From NCBI GenBank assembly GCA_022494885.1, contig JAGVSM010003958.1:1-64000 (forward strand): 64,000 nt of DNA. Direction: 5' to 3'. The DNA is from Micrasema longulum (taxonomy: Eukaryota; Arthropoda; Insecta; Trichoptera; Brachycentridae). Below are positions 55,462 to 64,000 of the stretch, piece by piece. The position numbers were made by a program, and so were the translations under genes. The notes beneath the pieces were generated by a model, which searched no databases, was not told where the DNA came from, and worked only from the letters and a program-made list of their open reading frames with translations. The first letter of the stretch is position 1. Each line of letters begins with the position of its first letter.

Positions 55462-56038
55462 TTATAAATAACTTATATAGCGCCATTTTCGTAATAAAAT
55501 ACCTCAAGGGCGCTTTACATGGTGATTCTATTGTTAAATTAATTTAATTGAAGCTTTTGAATTTGTAATTTAATTCAAACAATTTATTTTGTTGTCACAT
55601 GCTACGGATTTATTCAAATGATTTAGAGAACAAGTGGCTTTTAAGTTTTTTCTAAAACATCACTTCACTTTCACAGCCTCGCACCTCTGCTGGGAGAGCA
55701 TTCCATGCCATAGGGCCTGCGACCGCAAATGCGCGTTCACCAAATTTAGTGCGCTGTTTGCGTAGAGGTATAATAACTTTTCCTCTCGCCGTAGACGTAG
55801 CTGATCTAAGCGTGAGACGCCTGTCAGCTAGTTCATCTGGAATGCATAGTTCCCTTAGATATTCCGGAGCAGAGTTGTGCAGTGACTTATACATAAGCCA
55901 ACAGAGTTTGTATTTGACCCTCTGTGGAAAACGTAGCCAGTGTAGTTCCCGCAGTAGTGGAGTGATATGACTGAACTTAGAGATTCTGGAAATAAGTCTC
56001 GCTGCGGCATTCAATACAGATTGTAGGCGAGTCATATT
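55462..56038 (-). mobile_element. L2/CR1-like retrotransposon: ORF2 C-terminus and 3' end
   Basis: A 127-residue open minus frame reads TRLQSVLNAAARLISRISKF, HITPLLRELHWLRFPQRVKY, KLCWLMYKSLHNSAPEYLRE and FAVAGPMAWNALPAEVR, landmark peptides of the L2/CR1 group. The 3' terminal GCGCC motif lies at 55462-55530. 5'-truncated. Confidence 0.92.
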
Positions 56039-56639
56039 AATTATGTACCTATAATAATTCGAACCCTTCTATACCACAACCTGATTCCCTTTTTTTAAAT
56101 AGAGAATTATTTACAACTCGTTCGCCCCCGAAACTGGAGTATTTTGGGAAATTATAAGTACGCAAATATATTAATATGTTTTCTTATATTTATTTATTTA
56201 TTATATAAATGGCCAAAGTCAATAACAACAGTTATCTGAAAAATCGTATGTACAAAAAACTGAACAAAAAGAACATAAAACGATGTAGCAATAAAATAAT
56301 GGTACATGATATATTAAAAAATACAATTAATTTATTCATTTCAAAGTAAATGTGTATGTATGCATATTAACTATCATATTATGGCTTTAAGGCTGTTAAG
56401 CCATAATAACTAACAACAAAATATAACGTTAATTTGAATAATTGAATAATAATACATGATACAATATTAAAAAAACAATCTGAATTCAAGCAAAAACATG
56501 AAATACTTTAATAATAATGATTACGTTTGATACAGTATTAAAAAAAAACAATTAAATTAAAAATAACTTTCAACATATATGATTTTTACCTAACCCATGC
56601 CAATCCATCTTCATCTCACACTATTTTAGTAATAAATAA

Positions 56640-57418
56640 ATAAAAAAAACGTTTGGTCTTCCTACAAAGTAAAATTGACCCTGAACTAGCGTCGACGTCA
56701 AGGAATTTTGAAGTGCTGTTCCACGCTAAGTTATCAATTAATCTACACATAATATCAATATGCAATAACTCCCTTAAAATGCTTTGATTTTTTTTTAGAA
56801 ATGCCAAATTTTTCAAAATATTATTTAGGTTCTGAAAATATTGTATAATTCCTTGGTAAGAAGTCACTTGGAATTTAGTTCCATCGTTTGGTCGCCAAAT
56901 GAAACCACATATTATTACGTATATAAGAGGGTACAGCTGCGTTATCTATATCTCAGGGAGTATGGATATTACCCGTGGCTTTTCCCGACTGACCTCTTAC
57001 TAGGAATGCTGGGCTACCAATCATCGTTGGGGAGAAGGGATATCCATTTGGGTGTTCACTTTTTTCAGCTAATTGGTGGCCGCATATACAATTCAGATAA
57101 AGTGAATGAATTTGGTCTATTTCTCCCTGATTTGATCTTCGACAAAGGCAACACAGGTTGTTATACCACCACGATGCAGAATCAACCTGTCTATGGTCAT
57201 GCCGGTAGGTAGAGCAATATTGTTATTGAATCTATCGCCCCGGATATCAATATACTTCGTGATAGTGGGATTTCTCTTAGGAAAGCAATTTCCAAATTGT
57301 AATAGCTGAATGTATATATTTTTATATTTAATAAATCTATTATAAATACTTTGTAACGCGTTGTGAATGAATTGGATACCCTGTAATGTTCTCAATGTAA
57401 ATAAAAAATAAATTAATG
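56640..57418 (+). mobile_element. Family K retroelement, longest copy, with 3' UTR
   Basis: Frames give DPELASTSRNFEVLF-type sequence, then MYNSLVRSHLEFSSIVWSPN, YLYLREYGYYPWLFP, LGVHFFQLIGGRIYNSD and EFGLFLPD. The 3' UTR ends AATAAAAAATAAATT at about 57418. At least one frameshift near 56840. Confidence 0.88.
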
Positions 57419-58320
57419 AAAATGTATTTATTCAAATATCTAACATTAAAATATCACCAGTCTCTTCGGTGTCTTAAACCAATGCTTCCATAATTTCCCT
57501 TCCCAGCAGTATTTCACCGCCTGGCAGATTATTTAATTTTGACTTTTTTCCAGTCCTCTGAGGCCTGCTTTTTGATCTTTAGCTACAATACGCTTTCCTA
57601 CATTAAATTATTACCCGTGTGTCGAATCCCTTAAACTGTAAGTTATTATCATTTTAGCGTTGCAAATAAATTTTAATTGCACGTAAATTTCCGAACGTCT
57701 CGAGAATAATATTTTTTAAAGGTCGAGTAATATCGTTTTAAATAGCAAATTTACGATCGTACGCAAACAAACCGCTGCCATTGTTGTTTTAAGCAAAATC
57801 AATGTAAGTTTAACCGAAAATAAAATATTTATGAACATCGGGAGGCTGCTGTCGTTAATGGCGTGTTCTAACTTTACAAATATAAATACAATATTTAAAT
57901 AAATCTGAGTTGATTTGTAATCTTCCTACTCAGTCAGTCGTTTCCCCAGTTAATAAACTGGTTTACTTAATTTACTTTGTATGTATCTGCCTTATCGTGC
58001 GGAGACTAACCTATCGTTATCTAAATTTTTCATAACCTAGCCTAACTGGATTAACGTTTTTGCAACTAAATTCATATTTTTACATTACAGTGTAATTAAA
58101 TGGGGAAATAAATCAATAGTTTAAAATGAAATTACTTTATTTTGTTTGCACCGCATTATTTTTTAATCTTATCTTATTTCAAAATATAAAAAAAATATTT
58201 TCATAATATTTCATGTTATTTCAATATAAAAATTAATATTTTTATGAACCTAAAGCCCATTTCAGACGAAAGTAGAAACTCACATGGCACGCTAAATTAA
58301 CGAAGGATGGATTGATATTT
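57419..58320. other. Unassigned stretch
   Basis: No gene or recognisable repeat. Confidence 0.4.
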
Positions 58321-58560
58321 CATCATTATTCCCTTTTCGCACCTCATGGTGCATAGGGCACTGCATTGGTACACCAATAGCAGTATATTTTAATATTTTT
58401 TGTTACATAACGGTAAAATGATCAGTCTTACGCTTCAGGCACCAGTCCAGGAACTGTGAAATATTCTAGTGAGAAAACACACTTTTGAATAAATATCTCA
58501 TGTCAATCATGTTGGGAATCGAACCCGAGACCTCTTGCGCTACACCACGAGGCCGACGGG
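58321..58560 (-). mobile_element. SINE A with 9-bp target duplication and internal head deletion
   Basis: TTGATATTT flanks both sides (58312-58320, 58561-58569). The minus-strand head CTCGTGGTGTAGCGCAAGAG lacks the segment between the A and B boxes; the body is otherwise well kept. Confidence 0.9.
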
Positions 58561-58569
58561 TTGATATTT

Positions 58570-59539
58570 ACACCAACGCATTTGATATTTACAGTATTAT
58601 TGATATTTATTTTTTTGTTAAAAGGTAGGCAAACGCAAGACTCGTCTCCTCTCGATTTCTTTTTACAGGATTTTTTACCTAAAAGCAGCGGATAAATTTG
58701 ATTAAAATGCGAAAGAATATAAAAAATGACAAACCGCCCTAATTTTATCGTATCGTGTGGGTTTGACAATACGTATGAAATGAAAGATATTAAAACAAAA
58801 ACATAAGAACATAACAATATGTGTTATTTTTTAATGCATATATTATTTGTATCCCGAATTGAGTTGTTGTAAATCATGGAAATTTCAACTTATTATACTT
58901 GTAAAATACTTTGTGTTATATGATTTATAAATAAAAAAATTAAAAAAAGTTTACATTTATGAATTTATGATACATTTATGATTTAATTCGTGGGAATTAC
59001 TACCATACTATAAACAAACAATTACACCTTTATTTTATTTTCGATTTGAAGGGTTCAGTAATTGCCATAATCAATACCCACATTAAAACTTATCGATGAA
59101 CCCTGTTAATGATCCCAATTATACACAAAACACTTGCTTTTAACTACTTTACCCATTCTTTTCAAGATAAATATGTTAAAGATAATAGTAAAGTATTAGT
59201 TGTTTGCCAGATAACCTGTGTTATTTGAGGCTACATAAATAATAAATAATCCATTATCTGTTGTCGTATGTATATAACAAATACTATACTTACATTAAAT
59301 AAAGTATAAAGTGCTTAGTAACCTAATGCAAGGTGCGCTTGAAAGGAATTCGATGTGTTAAATAATCTTAAAAAACGATTTATTAAATCCGATTTGATTT
59401 ATTTCGGAATTTAAATAATGATTTAAGGTTCTTCCTTTGACTAATAAAAAATAATGAAAGTGACACCATGATCTTGAAAAATATTCTATTATAACTATTT
59501 ATCATTTTTTCGTTTGTCAGTATTATTTTATAAACGTTT
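58570..59539. other. Unassigned AT-rich stretch
   Basis: No gene; a Cys-containing minus frame at 58503-58817 overlaps the SINE and has no ATG. Confidence 0.4.
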
Positions 59540-59905
59540 TTGTTACGCACATGTATATACAACAAGCGTACCCGACAGAAGTTGTCCTGCCCAAACGTTG
59601 GCTTGTCTGCTATTTGCTGGTTCAGCAAACGTTTTTTCAATATTCCAATTTTCGATAAACTATGTATATACTAAGTGACATTTGACATTGAGTTTGACAT
59701 TTCAATATTTTCGTTTCTTAATTGTGTCATTTGTTGTTGCCCAAAGCAAAATAAAAAAAGAGTGTAATAAGCCAAGTCTAATTAAGAATCTAAACCATCC
59801 GGGGACCCATTCAAACAAACGCAAAAAATTTCATCGAAATCGGTCCAGCCGTTTAAGAGGAGTTCAGTGACATACACGCGTACCGAAGAATTATACTTAT
59901 AAAAA
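59540..59905 (+). mobile_element. Helitron-like or related interspersed repeat
   Basis: Contains GCGTACCCGACAGAAGTTGT and ATTTCATCGAAATCGGTCCA with GCCGTTTAAGAGGAGTTCAG, motifs widespread in insect non-autonomous elements. Boundaries uncertain. Confidence 0.45.
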
Positions 59906-60599
59906 TCTGTACACCTTACTATGTTATTTATACGTTTATGGACTGTTATAATAATCCATTTTATAACTAATACAAATTGCTAGCAATATTCATACAATGG
60001 ATCACAATAAATTTTATGGTTACGGTGATCTGGAGGCCACTCAATCCTTCCGCAATCAATTATTTATGCTTATGAGTAAATATGTATTATATAAATTTTA
60101 ATTAAGATTCGTAAATGCAAAGCTGATAATCAAAACAAATCAGAAAAAAGTCTGTAATAAAACGGGTCACTCGGTGCACTCAGTAGCAATGTATTGAAAT
60201 GTATGAGAAGCGTTTTATTTTTTTTAGAATAATCTATTAAGACTTATTTTAAATTAATTGATGACTTTAAAGTTTACCGAAATGATACTTGATTAAATTG
60301 AGAAATAGTAACTGGTTCTTGATTTTTGATCTAGTAAGTACAGAAATAATATATTTTGATTTAATTACGAAATCTAAAATTGGAATGCAAAAATTACCAA
60401 GTTTTACAAAAATAATTTAATAAAATCGTTGATGTTGAATATACATGATGCTTCATACAACGATAGTTTGAAATTATATTCTGGAAAATGAGCGTTGTTA
60501 CATTTAATGTTTTAAAAATACTAACTGTATGTACCAGTTTACTTTGAATTCAAAGCTGTATGTTGCGCCTTTTAACGCTGCTTCACATTTACTAACAAG

Positions 60600-60850
60600 T
60601 TTTTTTTGTTTTTTTTTGTTTTTTTGTTTTTTTTGTTTTAATAACCCACTAAGCCTCTTCTGTAGAGGCTTGTCAGCAGGTGGAAAATATTATATGGCAG
60701 AAAGTTATGAAAAATATACTACAAAACCCAGAACAATTGAAGAAAAACCTTTCTTGGATTTTTTTCTTGAAACCGGCAGGAATCGAACACGCGACGCTAG
60801 TTTCATAAGTAAGTAACCTTACCAATTGCGCCACGGCGCCTGTCGTTAAG
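60600..60850 (-). mobile_element. SINE D (third head type), with A/T-rich tail
   Basis: Minus strand: GGCGCCGTGGCGCAATTGG (A box) and GTGTTCGATTCCTGCCGG (B box), then a body ending in a (AACAAAA)n-like tail at 60600-60640. A single copy in this window. Confidence 0.75.
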
Positions 60851-61589
60851 TTCCGGAATTTAAGTTGAATGGAACACAAGACGGGTGCTTACTGCTGCAT
60901 CTAGTGTATACATAAACATCAATGAATACATCCGTTTTTGGATTCTAATTTCACTTAGATTTTACGGAAATGAAAAATCATGAAACAATGTATCTTCTGT
61001 GTATGTATATATTATATATACCTGACAAAAAATGACAGAGAAAGTCGACAGCCAATATTTCTAAATCGTTATTTATGTATGTTTATAACACATGAAACCT
61101 CGTGAAATAATTGCGTTGCTTGAAATTTTTTTGAATATTTTATTATTAAACCATGTTCTCCTATTCGAATAAAACATAATTTTAATTCTTAAGTAAAAAT
61201 TGCGCACATAAATTTTCCAAACTGTAGAATACTTTAAAATAAACTTTACTTAACATTCATGTTAGATATTGAAAATACTTGGCAGGAGATCATTTTAATT
61301 TATTAAATAAATAAATAACAAGTCTTACTCAGATCCATAAATTTGAAATAACCAGTGAAAAAAGTCTCTTAGATGTTGCAAAAGCGATGAAACTGTTCAT
61401 TGGTTATTCCAAATTTATGCATTTAAGTATCTCTCGTGTTTTATTTATATTACAAATTTACCCAACAGATACCGGAATAAAATACTATGCAGACACACAT
61501 AGTATTTTAGACAGTGTTAAAACAAATGAACTATGTTAGTTAAATACGCAATCTCGATACCCTTATCCACACCAGATAATGCTTTGTTA

Positions 61590-61805
61590 AACTAAATGCA
61601 GCGTATCTCGATCATTAGTTGCAGAAAGATAAGGTAATTAATCCATCGCTTTAGTGCTAATCCAGGGACAACAAAAAATTGCAGTATAAAACCACCTAAA
61701 AGCAAATATCTCATGTCGATACTCCCAGGAATAAAACCAGGACCACAAGCATCGTGAGCGAACACGCCAACTTCTACTATAAAAGATGGACTAATCTCCA
61801 CAGGA
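61590..61805 (-). mobile_element. SINE A, diverged
   Basis: GCAGCGTATCTCGATCATTA, AATCCAGGGACAAC, AAATATCTCATGTCGATACT and CCCAGGAATAAAACCAGG keep the family order. Confidence 0.7.
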
Positions 61806-62859
61806 TTTCCTATATCAGGCTTTTACCTTTGAGTAGCTACCACTCATCTTAGATTCTAAGGAACTGTATCCTTTATCAAGACGAGATACGCAAATGTCTT
61901 TTTAAATTGTTTATAGTGTGTTTTTTTACTAATACTCGTACATACAAATAGGTTTTTTTTTTTCATTTTTTATTTTTAGATGGAATTTGCTTTATTATTT
62001 ACCTTGCTTATAATATACAAGGTTTATATTTAAAAAAGTGGATTTCTTTGCAATTTAATTTCTTTAAAGTTATCTTAACTGTTGGAAACAGGAGAGATAT
62101 GTGGACTAATGTGGACCAATCAGGAACTTCTCAGCATTTGCTCATGTGGAGAGGAAACCACTTGAAACACTTCAGGAGAAGACGGCCTGTTGGCAGTAGT
62201 CACATAGGTAGTTAGGTAGGTAATTAAAACCAGTTTTTAAAAATGTGTCCTTTGAAATATTATACTTAACAATAGGTTTATTTTTAAACCATATTGGCTT
62301 AATATCAAAGTAAGAAGTACAAATTATTATAATGCAACAAGTCGTAGGGATTATCATTATTATTCATGGGGCAAAATATTAAACTTTTACGATTAAGTTT
62401 GGATACTCAGAAAGTGACAAATCTGCCTATGACCAATGCGATTAGAATGGGGAATTCAATACGTCACAATACCACCACTTTCCTTTTCGTCTCTACTCAT
62501 TTCTACTTCGGGGACCGATAATAACCAACTACATGTTATTATAACAAGCGGACAGCGTAACACTTTGCTGCCCCCAATTTAACAAAATGTACACATTTTC
62601 TTAGTCACCGATACGAGTGAAGATTTACTTAAATGTATGACCAATATGAAAACACGGGTTATCGACTTCACACTGTTCATTCATCAAAAACCACTGCGGG
62701 TTTTCCCATGTTATCAATCAATATAATCATCATAACATTTCGAAATCTAGTAAAACTTTTGATTTTACTATCACTTATAAAAATCTGAATAAATATAAAT
62801 ATAAATAATATGAATGGGATTTAACCCATATATTTTTAAGGCGTAAACTTTGTTTTTTT
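61806..62859. other. Unassigned stretch
   Basis: No gene or clear repeat. Confidence 0.4.
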
Positions 62860-63048
62860 TTAAGAAAGAGAAATACTCGAGTTTTTACTATATACTCAAC
62901 TGTTTAAATTTTCAGACCATTTCCTAAAAGTCGTAAATAACTTGATCTGGAAAATTGGAAATCGAGTTGTGGTAGAGAGAGATTTGAACCTCGGACCTTT
63001 GGCCCGTGAATTCAAAATACTTCCACGGGACCACAACTCATTAAACTT
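62860..63048 (-). mobile_element. SINE C, near-complete copy
   Basis: Minus strand: GTTGTGGTCCCGTGGAAGTA, AAAGGTCCGAGGTTCAAATC, AACTCGATTTCCAATTTTCC, GTTATTTACGACTTTTAGGA and a CTCGAGTATTTCTCTTTC end. Confidence 0.8.
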
Positions 63049-63689
63049 GTGTATTTTAACACAAAGAATCTTTATTTTTCCCTGACGCGTTTTCGTTTAA
63101 ACGTTATGCTTTACAAGTGTGAGTTTTCACACTCGTCTGTCAATACAATCACTAGTGATTACAGTATTAATTATTATTTTTTATAATAAATTAAGCATAG
63201 GCATAAAAGTCTGATCACTATAATCCAATGGTAAATTTACAACTTGTCATAAAAATAACAGACGATATATTTATTTATTTATTTACTTTTTTTAAAAATA
63301 CATGAATACAAGTCGTGACTGCTAAGCTGCGACTACTTTATTTTTAAATAAAGTCACACAACCTAAAGCTTGAATTCATTTGATTATTTAAACTAACCGA
63401 CAATAATAAATAATTAAATTCTCTGTTCGCAAGATTGCTGTTACAAGACTTTATGTCGTATAAAGCTTGTATTTATGATGTATACATTTATGATGTGTAC
63501 ATACGTTGTAAAGGTTTTAATTATGTACAATGCTATGTCATCTTAATTAAAAACTACTGTCAAAATAAAATTACTGAACCCTCTTATGCTTAAAATTCAA
63601 CTTATTTTACTAATTATAAATATATTAAATGTACTTAGTAGATATAAATTCATAATTTTGTTTTGCATTGAATAAACATTTTCCCTTTT

Positions 63690-63832
63690 CGTGATCAAGA
63701 GGTCTCGGGTTAGATTCCCGAAAAAGTTGAAATGAAATATTTATTTAAAGAGTTTAGAATATCATTTAAAATATTTCGTCATCCCTGGACTGACAAATAA
63801 AGCGTTAGACTGAATCTTACCTTTGGTTGTGA
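63690..63832 (+). mobile_element. SINE A, head-truncated
   Basis: AAGAGGTCTCGGGTTAGATT, ATGAAATATTTATTTAAAG, CATCCCTGGACTGACAAATA and TTAGACTGAATCTTACC. Confidence 0.78.
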
Positions 63833-64000
63833 ATTATGTGGGTATGCATGGGTCAAGTATTGTCCCAACTTCTGCATCCTATTACCCTCAACCCCCGTTC
63901 ACTATCCACTTCAGTATCCTTTGATCACCCACCACCTTAAGACCTCGTGTCGTACATGGCGCGTTTATTTCGTTGAACGTGTGTGCCGCTTTATCAAATT

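Noticed and set aside
58503..58817. 104-codon minus frame with a signal-peptide-like start as the missing first exon
   Set aside because: The frame has no ATG (its first codon is TTG after an in-frame stop), and its 3' half lies in a SINE A copy.
60780..60850. Functional tRNA gene at the SINE D head
   Set aside because: Good boxes, but followed by an A/T-rich SINE body and no 3' acceptor pairing.

Overview
This is a strongly A+T-rich stretch of animal nuclear DNA, almost certainly from an insect. Evidence: canonical GT-AG introns, four tRNA-derived SINE families, many 5'-truncated non-LTR retrotransposons, and terminal-inverted-repeat elements with hAT-, piggyBac-, mariner/Tigger- and Helitron-type ends. 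RTE and Jockey-type remnants plus Helitron-like ends are compatible with a lepidopteran, but the order is not proven. There are no operons, CRISPR arrays, rRNA genes or convincing functional tRNA genes.

Only one host gene can be supported. It lies on the minus strand and runs from 47445 down to 28452. Four exons (46849-47445, 43571-43690, 31911-32061, 28452-28549) join in perfect phase (0, 0, 1). They give 321 residues of a Gln/Pro/Met/Arg-rich, otherwise cysteine-free protein that ends in several Arg/Lys cleavage-type sites and a seven-residue tail holding four cysteines. The first exon(s), with the start codon, were not found. The design (low-complexity Q-rich body, furin-type sites, Cys tail) suggests a secreted structural or precursor protein. 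An eggshell, cuticle or secretion role is only a guess. Introns are about 3.2, 11.5 and 3.4 kb and are filled with repeats.

Layout: 1-15000 holds a possible retroelement tail, hAT-like elements, SINEs, a K-family LINE fragment split by another insertion, and an RTE remnant cut by two SINEs and a 631-bp insert. 15000-28000 holds SINEs, a Tigger-like element around a LINE fragment, an hAT-like element, a zinc-knuckle LINE tail with a SINE inserted in it, and two LINE remnants meeting tail to tail at about 25211. 28000-47500 is the gene with its intronic elements: a Jockey-like reverse transcriptase, an L2-like 3' end with tandem units, a mariner-like palindrome, a piggyBac-like element and several members of an unclassified palindromic family. 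47500-64000 has more of that family, a complete 783-bp hAT-like element, L2-like and K-family LINE fragments, Helitron-like pieces and SINEs.

The window reads as a repeat graveyard around one unusual gene. The nested insertions give a relative chronology. The most novel-looking items are the Q-rich/Cys-tail gene, the palindromic MITE-X family, a perfect 25-bp hairpin found in only one of two sister hAT copies, and the approximately 100-135 bp tandem units in an L2-like 3' region.
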